Source of the DNA: Acinetobacter sp. WCHA55
GTDB lineage: Bacteria > Pseudomonadota > Gammaproteobacteria > Pseudomonadales > Moraxellaceae
Assembly: GCF_002165305.2 (NCBI RefSeq)
Contig: NZ_CP032286.1
Location: forward strand, 1,736,001 to 1,800,000
DNA: 64,000 nt
Reading direction: 5' to 3'
This document shows positions 19,294-27,602 of this stretch, piece by piece. Both the position numbers and the translations under genes were made by a program. How positions within the stretch are numbered: the first letter of the stretch is position 1; each line of letters opens with the position of its first letter. The notes beneath the pieces are model-generated. The model saw only the letters and a program-made list of their open reading frames with translations, was not told where the DNA came from and did not search any database.

Positions 19294-19329
19294 AAAAAAG
19301 TGTATAGATTTTAGAACCTATACACCTTC
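19294..19329 (-). terminator. Intrinsic terminator of rutD
   Basis: On the minus strand: GGTGTATAG, a 10-base loop, CTATACAC, then TTTTTT. It lies 33 bases past the rutD stop, so rutD and rutA are separate transcripts. Confidence 0.85.
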
Positions 19330-19361
19330 ACTTTGTAAAGACCAATTAAACCATCAATAAT

Positions 19362-20165
19362 CTAAACAAAACATTCCTGCACGGTTAAAAAGCCCAACAT
19401 TTCCTTATTCATCAGTACTGTTTCGGTTACAGTCGCTGCATGAGCACCACGCGCTAAAAGCGTCAGTCGAGCATGAGGGAATAGCTGTTTTAAGCCCAGT
19501 GAACGTTGGTAAGGCACGAGAAAATCATCTTGGTTTGCAATTAAATGCATCGGTATGTTCTGTAAAGTCGCTCGTATCTCTTCGCTCAGTTGAAAGCCCA
19601 TTAAAGCACTTAGCCGTCGCAATACATTTTCATGCGGTGGAAAATTTTGAATTTGTAACTGTTCTTGTTTTTGAATACTTTCTATATTTGCTGAAATCCA
19701 AGCTGGTGGATATAAAAACAATGCTTGCGCTTTGACATAAGCTTCTGTTCCAGCACATTTTAAAAGATTGATTCGTGTTTCAAAGCATTTATAAGTATGT
19801 GCATCTAGCGTATCCCAGCCATTTAAAATCGTGATTGACAACATACGATACGCTGTCAGTTGACATAAACATGCTAATTCGGCACCAATAAAGCCGCCCA
19901 ATGCATGACCAATAAAATGAAATCGTTGAATATGCTGTTGCTTTAAAATCAGCAAAAGCTGCTGTCCCAAATCATGTATGCAATAATCTAGTTTTAATAA
20001 TGTACTGTTTTCATGACAACCTTCTTGATCATAGGTTAAGACATGAAATTTGGTTTGTAAGGCTTGAATTTGTGGCTGCCAAAACTCCGCATGCCCACCT
20101 AAACCTGATGATAAAACCACATAATCAGCATCGGTGATATGAGATGGAAAAATGTTTACATTCAT
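19362..20165 (-). CDS. rutD: RutD, aminoacrylate hydrolase (alpha/beta hydrolase)
   Basis: About 267 residues from MNVNIFPSHITDADYVVLSSGLGG. An in-frame extension to 20204 runs past the sigma-54 promoter and is rejected. The alpha/beta-hydrolase nucleophile elbow reads GHALGG, with Ala where serine is usual, the same as in E. coli RutD (GHALGA). The segments ILNGWDTLDAHTYKCFETR and ALFLYPPAWI also match that protein. It helps turn aminoacrylate into malonic semialdehyde. Unlike in E. coli it is not inside the rutA-G run: it lies upstream, on the same strand, with its own promoter and terminator. Confidence 0.92.
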   Translation of the reverse strand: MNVNIFPSHITDADYVVLSSGLGGHAEFWQPQIQALQTKFHVLTYDQEGCHENSTLLKLDYCIHDLGQQLLLILKQQHIQRFHFIGHALGGFIGAELACLCQLTAYRMLSITILNGWDTLDAHTYKCFETRINLLKCAGTEAYVKAQALFLYPPAWISANIESIQKQEQLQIQNFPPHENVLRRLSALMGFQLSEEIRATLQNIPMHLIANQDDFLVPYQRSLGLKQLFPHARLTLLARGAHAATVTETVLMNKEMLGFLTVQECFV

Positions 20166-20198
20166 CTTAAAGTTTACTTTTTGGTCAAAAATATTATG

Positions 20199-20218
20199 AA
20201 GCAATAATTATGCCTTTT
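20199..20218 (-). promoter_or_regulatory. Sigma-54 promoter of rutD
   Basis: The minus strand reads AAAAGGCATAATTATTGCTT, with GG and GC separated by 10 bases and TTGCT at -12. It lies 34 bases before the rutD ATG. It is the third such element in the window, all before nitrogen-salvage genes. Confidence 0.65.
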
Positions 20219-20557
20219 AATAAATGGTTGTATTTTTTTAATTTATAATGATATTTTAAAGGTAACTATAAATATAACAATATGACTGTCTATATGATAA
20301 AATATTCAAAGCTTATTATAAATAATCATAAAGAATGAAAATTTTATTTTAAATAATCTTCTTAAATTATATAAATATCGAGAACTTAAGTGATGTTTTG
20401 AATAACTAATTTTGATGTGAATATTCAGTATATATAACTTTAACTAATATTTTATTTCACTAAAAGCCATGCATATTGGACTTGAAAACACAGCATTATG
20501 AACAGCTTGGTTTTATACTAAGCGCACAGTTGTTTTTGTTTTATGAGTAGGTTTTAA
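20219..20557. other. Intergenic region between divergent rutD and ArsR genes
   Basis: About 340 bases of very AT-rich DNA. The left part should hold activator sites for the rutD sigma-54 promoter; none was recognised with confidence. The right part should hold the promoter of the ArsR gene. I see no gene. Confidence 0.4.
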
Positions 20558-20875
20558 ATGAACACAGGACTTGAAATAACGTCTATGCGCGACTCTGCTG
20601 AAGTTGTTGTGAGTATTTTAAAATCTTTAGCCAATACTGATCGTTTATTAATTTTGTGTCATTTGTCGCAACAAGAACTTAATGTTTCTCAAATTGAAGA
20701 AATTACCGATATCAAACAGCCGACTCTTTCCCAACAATTAATGATGCTACGTAAAAGTGATGTGGTAAATACGCGCCGTGATGGTAAACAAATTTACTAC
20801 TCCATAAAAGATGAACGCATGATTGAAGTTTTAAATACTTTGTACAACTTGTACTGCCCAAAACCACGCCTCTAA
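20558..20875 (+). CDS. ArsR-family repressor, BigR/SqrR-like persulfide sensor type
   Basis: 105 residues with a winged helix-turn-helix (IKQPTLSQQLMMLRKSDVVNTRRDGKQIYYSI). Two cysteines stand where BigR/SqrR/YgaV regulators have their sulfide-sensing thiols: LILCHLSQQ (helix 2, about residue 35) and NLYCPKP near the C-terminus (about 100). No metal-binding ELCVCDL motif is present, so arsenic or heavy-metal sensing is unlikely. A terminator and a sulfate permease follow. The family link is from sequence motifs; persulfide sensing is inference. Confidence 0.85.
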   Translation: MNTGLEITSMRDSAEVVVSILKSLANTDRLLILCHLSQQELNVSQIEEITDIKQPTLSQQLMMLRKSDVVNTRRDGKQIYYSIKDERMIEVLNTLYNLYCPKPRL

Positions 20876-20911
20876 ACCAAATCACAGCTATATTTCTGTA
20901 CTATAAAAATG

Positions 20912-20937
20912 AATGCTAAGACTTCTTAGCATTTTTT
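20912..20937 (+). terminator. Intrinsic terminator between the ArsR and SulP genes
   Basis: AATGCTAAG, loop ACTT, CTTAGCATT, then TTTT. It separates the repressor gene from the permease gene 40 bases on, so the permease may depend on read-through or on its own promoter. Confidence 0.85.
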
Positions 20938-20976
20938 ATGCATAATATATCTAAATTTGTGATTTAGATTTTTTTT

Positions 20977-22710
20977 ATGTCTGATTGGAATCGTCGTCTA
21001 AGCCTTTATCTCCCCGCATGGCAGTGGCTCAAGCACTATGACACGCCGACGTTTAAGTCAGATTTACTTGCATCGTTTATTGTCATTGCCATGTTGGTTC
21101 CTCAAGGCATGGCCTATGCCATGTTGGCAGGCTTACCACCAATCACAGGGTTATATGCCAGCATTATCCCAATGATTATTTATGCCATCATTGGTGGTAG
21201 CCCCACACTTTCCATTGGCCCTGTTGCTATCATTTCGATGATGACCTTTGCAACTTTGAACTCGATGTTTGAAGTTGGTTCACCTGTTTATATACAAGCG
21301 GCATGTTTATTGGCTCTGATGGTCGGTGTCATTTCCCTGCTGTTGGGTTTATTTCGCTTTGGTTTCCTCATCCAATTGATTAGCCACCCCGTCATCCAAA
21401 GTTTCATTATTGCGTCTGCTTTGCTGATTGCTTTGGGTCAGTTGAAGTTTATTGTCGATCTACCTTTAAAAGCCAACAATATCCCCGAGTTTGTGGTAAG
21501 TGTTTGGCAATACATCAGTTTAACTCACATAGGTACGCTGCTGTTTGGACTGTGTGCAATCGCATTTCTAATTTATGTACCAAAGTTGCTGAATACTAAT
21601 GCCTTAAAAGGTTGGTTCGGATCGACCGTATTACTTTCGCGTACCATTCCTTTATTTTTAGTAGTTACTTCGATTGCCTTGGTCTATTTTTTCCAACTGC
21701 AAACGCTTGGAATAAAAACGGTTGGAATCATTCCATCTGGTATGCCTCCACTCGACATGCCGTATTGGAACTGGTCTTTAGTTCTTCAACTTTTGCCAGG
21801 TGCAACCATGATCGCGATGATCAGTTTTGTTGAATCACTTTCCATTGCTCAAGCTACGGCGTTACAAAACCGAAGCCAACTTAATAGCAACCAAGAACTT
21901 ATCGCTTTAGGTTTAGCCAATATCAGTGCAGGTTTCAGTTCAGCCTTTCCTGTAACAGGCAGCCTTTCTCGTACTGTCGTAAATGCAGATGCAGGCGCTC
22001 AGACCCCTATGGCTGGTGTGCTCTCTTCGCTGTTGATTATTGTAGTGAGCTTATACTTTACCGGTTTCTTTCAGGATCTTCCTTTAGCTATTTTGGCTGC
22101 AACGATTATCGTCTCGATATGGAAACTTGTGGACTTTAAACCCTTCATCGAAGCATGGAAGTATTCCAAAGCAGATGGTATCGCGATGTGGATTACCTTT
22201 TTTGGTGTTATCTGTATTGATATTTCAACGGGTTTGATTATTGGCATGATCTCAACCTTTCTTTTATTACTTTGGCGGATTAGCCGACCACATATCGCTG
22301 TAATTGGCTTAGTCGAGGGGACACAACATTTTCGCAATGTTGAACGCCATCAAGTTCAAACAACGCCACAAGTACTGTCGATGCGTATAGATGAAAGCCT
22401 AACTTTCTTAAATGCCAATATATTGAAAGGTGAGCTGATCAATGCTGTGAGTCAACAACCTGAGTTAGCCCATGTCGTCATTAATTGCTCCAGTGTGAGT
22501 AGTATCGACTTGAGTGCATTAGAAATGCTGGAAGATATCAATCTAGAACTGGCCAAGCAAAACATTCAGCTACATTTGTCCGAAATAAAAGGCCCTGTGA
22601 TGGATCGACTACAAAACTCAAAGTTATTGAAACATTTGAGTGGGAATGTCTTTTTAACTCACTATCAAGCCATTCAAACCCTTTCCCCTCAGCTGCTTAA
22701 AACCTCATAA
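20977..22710 (+). CDS. SulP-family anion permease
   Basis: 577 residues. The membrane part (about 25-430) begins with the SulP signature YDTPTFKSDLLASFIVIAMLVPQGMAYAMLAGLPPITGLYASIIP. The C-terminus (about 450-560) is a STAS domain with VVINCSSVSSIDLSALEMLEDI. Members move sulfate, bicarbonate or dicarboxylates across the inner membrane; the substrate is not readable from the sequence. The upstream BigR-like repressor hints at a sulfur oxyanion (inference). Confidence 0.9.
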   Translation: MSDWNRRLSLYLPAWQWLKHYDTPTFKSDLLASFIVIAMLVPQGMAYAMLAGLPPITGLYASIIPMIIYAIIGGSPTLSIGPVAIISMMTFATLNSMFEVGSPVYIQAACLLALMVGVISLLLGLFRFGFLIQLISHPVIQSFIIASALLIALGQLKFIVDLPLKANNIPEFVVSVWQYISLTHIGTLLFGLCAIAFLIYVPKLLNTNALKGWFGSTVLLSRTIPLFLVVTSIALVYFFQLQTLGIKTVGIIPSGMPPLDMPYWNWSLVLQLLPGATMIAMISFVESLSIAQATALQNRSQLNSNQELIALGLANISAGFSSAFPVTGSLSRTVVNADAGAQTPMAGVLSSLLIIVVSLYFTGFFQDLPLAILAATIIVSIWKLVDFKPFIEAWKYSKADGIAMWITFFGVICIDISTGLIIGMISTFLLLLWRISRPHIAVIGLVEGTQHFRNVERHQVQTTPQVLSMRIDESLTFLNANILKGELINAVSQQPELAHVVINCSSVSSIDLSALEMLEDINLELAKQNIQLHLSEIKGPVMDRLQNSKLLKHLSGNVFLTHYQAIQTLSPQLLKTS

Positions 22711-22717
22711 GATACAG

Positions 22718-22767
22718 AATGCCTGCTTGCAATTTTTCAATATAGTGAGAAATATCAAGCAGGCATT
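22718..22767 (+). terminator. Long hairpin after the SulP gene
   Basis: AATGCCTGCTTG pairs perfectly with CAAGCAGGCATT over 12 bp with a 26-base loop. It lacks a T-run, so termination would be weak or factor-assisted; it may stabilise the message end. Confidence 0.5.
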
Positions 22768-22943
22768 TATGATAAAAATCCATTAAAAATGTCATTTTTA
22801 TGAATTAAAATGAATAATAAAAACTGGAATTACAATAACTTAATTTTTATATTTAAATATTTTTCAGTCAGTTAGCAATTTAGGTATAAAATGGCGCACT
22901 TAAAATCCGTATTTTGTCCTCGTAATTTCAACAAGGCGCCTCT

Positions 22944-24137
22944 ATGTTTTCTGTTTTAGCGCGAATGAGTCTAGTTACTCGAATTATTATTGCCATTATT
23001 TTGGGTATTGGTGTAGCCCTTGTTTTCCCAGGTGTTGCACCTTATTTGAGCCTGCTAGGCGACTTATTTATTAAAGCGTTAAAATCTGTCGCGCCTGTAC
23101 TTGTATTTGTCTTAGTTCTTGCTTCTATTGCAAATTTTAAAGTTGGTCATAGTGCGAATCTGCGTCCTATCATCATCATGTATGCCGTGGGTATGTTACT
23201 GGCTGCTTTTTCAGCAGTTGCTGTCAGCATCGCTTTCCCAAGTACTTTATTCTTAAACTTACCTGCAAATACTGACTTACAACCACCAAGTAGCTTGATT
23301 GAAATCTTTAAGAACCTACTTCTGAGCTTTATTGCTAACCCTGTAACTGCTATTAGTGAAGCAAACTTCATTGGTATTTTAGCGTGGGCTGTGGCCTTGG
23401 GTACTGCATTCCGTCATGCCAAAGACTCAACCAAAGACTTACTCAATGATACTGCACACGCAGTAAATAGCGTGATTCGTTTGGTGATTAACTTTGCGCC
23501 TATCGGTATTTTCGGTCTAGTGGCAGTAACCTTTGCAGAAACAGGTTTAAGCACATTAGCAAGCTATGCACACTTATTGGCCGTCTTACTTGGCACAATG
23601 GCGTTCGTTGCCTTAGTCATCAACCCGCTTATGGTTGCTGTGGTAACACGTAGCAATCCATATCCTTTGGTATTTCAATGTTTACGTGAAAGTGGTATCA
23701 CTGCTTTCTTCACGCGTAGTTCTGCTGCGAACATTCCTGTGAACTTAGATCTTGCAAAACGTTTGGGTGTTGCTGAATCTACAGCGAGTGTAGCCATTCC
23801 ACTCGGTGCGACCATTAACATGGCCGGCGCCTCAGTGACTATTACTGTGCTTACACTGGCAGCAGTCAATACACTAGGTCTTAATGTCGACTTTACCACC
23901 ATGATGATTTTATCTGTGCTTGCAACAGTTTCAGCTTGTGGTGCTTCTGGTGTTGCTGGTGGTTCTTTACTGTTGATCCCTGTTGCGTGTGGACTGTTTG
24001 GTATTTCATCTGATATTTCAATGCAAGTGGTTGCAATTGGTATGGTGATTAGCGTACTACAAGACTCTACTGAAACAGCATTGAACTCATCAACTGACGT
24101 ATTATTTACAGCAGCAGTTGACCGCGCTTCAAAATAA
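22944..24137 (+). CDS. sstT: Serine/threonine:sodium symporter
   Basis: 397 residues of the dicarboxylate/amino acid:cation symporter family. The N-terminus matches SstT ([18 protein letters not shown]), and the family core [29 protein letters not shown] and [19 protein letters not shown] is intact. It takes up serine and threonine with sodium. AAGGCG lies 8 bases before the ATG. It is a single gene with its own terminator. Confidence 0.95.
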   Translation: MFSVLARMSLVTRIIIAIILGIGVALVFPGVAPYLSLLGDLFIKALKSVAPVLVFVLVLASIANFKVGHSANLRPIIIMYAVGMLLAAFSAVAVSIAFPSTLFLNLPANTDLQPPSSLIEIFKNLLLSFIANPVTAISEANFIGILAWAVALGTAFRHAKDSTKDLLNDTAHAVNSVIRLVINFAPIGIFGLVAVTFAETGLSTLASYAHLLAVLLGTMAFVALVINPLMVAVVTRSNPYPLVFQCLRESGITAFFTRSSAANIPVNLDLAKRLGVAESTASVAIPLGATINMAGASVTITVLTLAAVNTLGLNVDFTTMMILSVLATVSACGASGVAGGSLLLIPVACGLFGISSDISMQVVAIGMVISVLQDSTETALNSSTDVLFTAAVDRASK

Positions 24138-24172
24138 TATATTGTAGAATCAGTATATTATTTCTTTTTTGA
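24134..24172 (+). terminator. Terminator after sstT
   Basis: ATAATATA and TATATTAT around a 12-base loop, followed by TTCTTTTTT. The stem is AT-only, so it is probably modest in strength. It overlaps the sstT stop codon. Confidence 0.55.
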
Positions 24173-24176
24173 AGTT

Positions 24177-24845
24177 ATGCCATTTCAACACTTACCACTT
24201 TGGATTCAACTGGGGGCATTCTTTCTTGCAGTGAATGCAGGAATGATTAATGTCTTAGGGCTGGTGACTGTTTTGCACCAGTCTGTTTCCCATATGACTG
24301 GTAATGTAAGTGTTTTAGCGATGTCGCTTGTACATTGGCAATCCGAAAGCATTTTATATTTGCTATTAGTAACGCTCTGCTATGTCATCGGTTCATTTTA
24401 TAGCGGTGTAATTCTGGGAAATAGTCACTTTCGATTGGGACGCCGCTATGGCGTACCACTCAGTTTAGTGGCTTTTTTTATTTTCCTATGTTGGTTCTTT
24501 CTGCCTTATTTTCCGCGCTATGCTTTACTGTGGGCTTGCGTCGCAATGGGTGTGCAAAATGCCATGGTTAGCCATTATAAAGGCACCATCATTCGCACTA
24601 CACATTTATCAGGTGTCCTTACCGACCTCGGCTTAGCGTTTGGTTATCGTATGCGCGGACTCATGGTTGAACGTCGGCGCGTAGTTTTACATCTTTTGAT
24701 TTTAAGTGGCTTTTTGATCGGCGGACTCTGTGCAAGTTGGATGTATCCCTATTTAAAACTCAATTCTTTTTTAGTTCCAACAGCATTAAGCTTGATCCTT
24801 AGTGTTGTATATTGGATCATTTACTTTCGTTATCGTCGTTTTTAA
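24177..24845 (+). CDS. DUF1275 (YoaK-like) membrane protein
   Basis: 222 residues with about six hydrophobic segments. The beginning FLAVNAGMINVLGLVTVLHQSVSHMTGNVS and the later MGVQNAMVSHYKGTIIRTTHLSGVLTDLG are the two hallmarks of DUF1275 proteins. It is an inner-membrane protein of unknown role. It starts only 39 bases after sstT and lies immediately before the DUF2058 gene, but those two genes have no clear functional link. Confidence 0.85.
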   Translation: MPFQHLPLWIQLGAFFLAVNAGMINVLGLVTVLHQSVSHMTGNVSVLAMSLVHWQSESILYLLLVTLCYVIGSFYSGVILGNSHFRLGRRYGVPLSLVAFFIFLCWFFLPYFPRYALLWACVAMGVQNAMVSHYKGTIIRTTHLSGVLTDLGLAFGYRMRGLMVERRRVVLHLLILSGFLIGGLCASWMYPYLKLNSFLVPTALSLILSVVYWIIYFRYRRF

Positions 24846-24865
24846 ACGCAGTTGTGGAATTCGCT

Positions 24866-25402
24866 ATGGTAAAAAATGCATTACAGGCTCAGTTACTCAA
24901 AGCCGGTTTAGTTGACAACAAAAAGGCCAAAAAACTTTCTAAACAAGCAGTGCATGAGCAAAGAACAGGTCAAAGCAGTGAAGCTGAGATCAAGGCAAAA
25001 ATCGCACAAGACAAACAGCAAAAACAGGCCAAAGATCAAGCTATTGAACTTGAGAAGAAAGCAATATTGCAAGAAAAAGAGCTCAAAGCGACGATCATTC
25101 AAATGATCACGCAGCATAAAATCCGGGATACCAATGGTGATGTGACCTATCAATTTATTGACGATGGCAAAATCAAAAAACAATATATCAATCAACAAAT
25201 TTATAATGCCTTGGTGGCTGGGAGCCTCGTGATTGCACGTGATCATGAAAGCTATGCCTTTTTACCTAAGGCTTTAGCTGATCGTATTAATGCCAAACTT
25301 GAAGGCTTTATTATCGTAAATAACTCAGAGACAAATGAAGCAGTCACCGATGAGGAAGATCCGTACGCTGCGTACGTGATCCCTGATGATCTCATGTGGT
25401 AA
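24866..25402 (+). CDS. DUF2058 (YaiL-like) protein
   Basis: About 178 residues from MVKNALQAQLLKAGLVDNKKAKK, the family's conserved beginning; an in-frame extension back to 24812 overlaps the DUF1275 gene and is rejected. The first third is Lys/Gln/Glu-rich and probably a long helix or coiled coil. The second half contains the conserved YQFIDDGKIKKQYIN and YAFLPKALADRI. The function is unknown; family members are described as nucleoprotein- or polysome-associated. A strong terminator follows. Confidence 0.85.
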   Translation: MVKNALQAQLLKAGLVDNKKAKKLSKQAVHEQRTGQSSEAEIKAKIAQDKQQKQAKDQAIELEKKAILQEKELKATIIQMITQHKIRDTNGDVTYQFIDDGKIKKQYINQQIYNALVAGSLVIARDHESYAFLPKALADRINAKLEGFIIVNNSETNEAVTDEEDPYAAYVIPDDLMW

Positions 25403-25412
25403 TTTAAACCAT

Positions 25413-25446
25413 CAGAAGCTTCCTTATCGGAAGCTTCTTTTTTTTC
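25413..25446 (+). terminator. Intrinsic terminator after the DUF2058 gene
   Basis: GAAGCTTCC and GGAAGCTTC around a 4-6 base loop, then a long T-run. Confidence 0.9.
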
Positions 25447-25665
25447 TAATTCATTATAAAACTAATTTACCATTTCACTGACCTAATACATCCCGATCAC
25501 CAATAATCTATACATCAAGAAGTCCAAATAACAAGTTGAAAACCAAATTTAAGAGAGTAAATAAACAAGTCGTTGAAAACATGTATAAACTTAGTGACAC
25601 AATTTGCTTAATTCGTATAGCTGATTACACTATTTACAGTGTTTTAATCAAAAGAAGATCGCATT

Positions 25666-26904
25666 TTGGATAATTTTCATTTCATACAGAGTTTAAAAGA
25701 CTGGTCAGATCAGTATCCTTGGATCGAAATGCTGACAGGATTCTGCATACTCATTCTAGTGGCAGTACTGGCGTATATTATTGCCAAGCATGTTGTCGTT
25801 CGTGGTATTCGGCATCTCATCACTAAGCTAAAATTTGCCAATCATGACATTATGTCGCAGCATAGCGTGATCCGTCGAATTGCGAACATTGTCCCAGCAA
25901 TCGTCATTATGAATGGTATCGTCACCGTTCCTCACCTGTCTGTGAAAATGGTCAGCTTTGTCCAAATGGCGGCACAGGCTTTTATTTTCTTAACCATTGC
26001 ACTCGCGATTGGTGAATTACTAAATATATTCAATTTGGTTTATCAACGTAATCCAAAGTCTAGAAATAAACCCATCAAAGGCTATTTACAGCTAATCAAA
26101 CTGATTATTTTCATCGTTTGTGGTTTGATGATCTTAGGGACTTTCCTGAAAAAAGATGTCTTCACCTTGCTGGCGGGCTTCGGTGCAATGGCGGCAGTGC
26201 TAATGTTGGTCTTCCAAAACACCATTTTGTCTTTGGTGGCTTCTGTTCAGATTTCATCCTACGACATGGTTCGTATTGGAGATTGGATTGAAATGCCATC
26301 TCTAAATGCAGACGGTGATGTCATTGATATGTCATTACATACCATCACTGTACAGAACTTTGATAAAACCTTTACCACGATTCCAACCAACAAATTGGTC
26401 ACAGATACTTTTAAAAACTGGCGAGGTATGTCACAGGCAGGCGTACGTCGTATCAAACGCTCACTTTATATTGACCAAAGTAGCGTTCACTTTATGTCTG
26501 AAGCAGAACAAAGCAAACTTAAAGAGTTCTTATTATTAGACCAATATTTGGATCACAAAAGTACAGAGCTAGTTGAGTTCAATCAAAAACTGAGCAATAC
26601 ATCTCCTTGTAATCAGCGTCGTTTAACCAATATCGGGACCTTCCGTGCGTATGTTGAGTTGTACCTCAATCAGCATCCAAACATTTCAAAACACCAGTCT
26701 TTAATCGTACGACAGCTACAGCCGACTGAAAAAGGCTTGCCACTAGAAATTTATGCATTTAGCAATCAAATTGCATGGAAAGACTATGAAGCGATTCAGT
26801 CGGATATTTTCGATCATTTAATTGCCATTCTTCCCGAATTTGGTCTCAAAATTTACCAAGCGCCATCGGGATATGACATGCAAATCGCAATGTCAAACCC
26901 GTAA
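25666..26904 (+). CDS. Mechanosensitive ion channel, MscS superfamily (YbdG-like)
   Basis: 412 residues starting with TTG, supported by AAAGAAGA about 9 bases upstream; no nearby ATG precedes the conserved N-terminus. Several hydrophobic segments occupy residues 15-180. The pore-lining region LLAGFGAMAAVLMLVFQNTILSL and the following beta domain with RIGDWIEMPSLNADGDVIDMSLHTITVQNFD match the YbdG-type subgroup, including its insertion in the beta domain. It should release solutes on osmotic downshift at the inner membrane. It is a single gene. Confidence 0.88.
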   Translation: MDNFHFIQSLKDWSDQYPWIEMLTGFCILILVAVLAYIIAKHVVVRGIRHLITKLKFANHDIMSQHSVIRRIANIVPAIVIMNGIVTVPHLSVKMVSFVQMAAQAFIFLTIALAIGELLNIFNLVYQRNPKSRNKPIKGYLQLIKLIIFIVCGLMILGTFLKKDVFTLLAGFGAMAAVLMLVFQNTILSLVASVQISSYDMVRIGDWIEMPSLNADGDVIDMSLHTITVQNFDKTFTTIPTNKLVTDTFKNWRGMSQAGVRRIKRSLYIDQSSVHFMSEAEQSKLKEFLLLDQYLDHKSTELVEFNQKLSNTSPCNQRRLTNIGTFRAYVELYLNQHPNISKHQSLIVRQLQPTEKGLPLEIYAFSNQIAWKDYEAIQSDIFDHLIAILPEFGLKIYQAPSGYDMQIAMSNP

Positions 26905-26912
26905 TTTTTTCA

Positions 26913-26954
26913 CTTTGGTATGCTAAAACTACTCCAGTTTTGGCATACCCAAAG
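26913..26954 (+). terminator. Long hairpin after the MscS gene
   Basis: Arms CTTTGGTATGCTAAAACT and AGTTTTGGCATACCCAAAG pair over about 18 bp with one bulge and one wobble. No T-run follows, so it is either a weak terminator or an end-stabilising structure. Confidence 0.5.
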
Positions 26955-27182
26955 TCTTAAAATGCAGAATAAGCGTTTCAACATATGTTCTAAATCACCC
27001 ACTCTAGAATAAAAATTCTGAAAATACATAACATTAGTTTTTCAACAACTGTGTTATTTACATTGTGTATTATGTAAGTTATTTATGTTATTATTTACAT
27101 GAAATATACCGCAATATCACAATATCAACCTTTTCTCTTCATTAAATTAGCCACTCCTTTTCACTTTGTAAGACTTTCTAAA

Positions 27183-27365
27183 ATGAATACTTTAAATAAA
27201 TCTTTATGTGCTGCCCTTTTAGCTGTAGCAGCGACATCTTCTTTTGCAGCAGAAACTCAAGTTGTAGAAACCACTCAAGCTACTGTTACAACTGAAAACG
27301 CAGCACCTGCTTCAGAAGCTACTGCATCTGATGCGGTTGCGGCATCAGAAGCTCAAGCAAACTAA
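27183..27365 (+). CDS. Small Ala/Glu/Thr-rich exported peptide of unknown function
   Basis: 60 residues from MNTLNKSLCAALLAVAATSSFAAE; an in-frame extension back to 27099 has a different composition and is rejected. Residues 1-22 are a clear Sec signal peptide with an AFAAE-like cleavage site (SFAAE). The mature part of about 38 residues is low-complexity, made of Ala, Thr, Glu, Val and Ser, acidic and without cysteine. I do not recognise the family. It stands alone between the channel and ABC transporter genes, and the upstream 80 bases contain repeated TTATTTACAT-like words. Confidence 0.6.
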   Translation: MNTLNKSLCAALLAVAATSSFAAETQVVETTQATVTTENAAPASEATASDAVAASEAQAN

Positions 27366-27602
27366 TGCTTTAAGCATCTTGGGGGATTCACTTGGTTGGG
27401 TTCCCTTTCATCTACCATATTTCTCAGACTTTTTATATCTATTCATCTACACTTCTTGGCATCAATACTGCAACAACCACGTTTAGTCTCCCGCAATTTA
27501 CACAGACCGCCGAGGTCTTTTCATGCTAAAATTTTCAAACTCTGCTTATTTATAAAACAAGTCATTACCTCATAAATGGCTTATTTTTAGAAGGTTTTAT
27601 TC

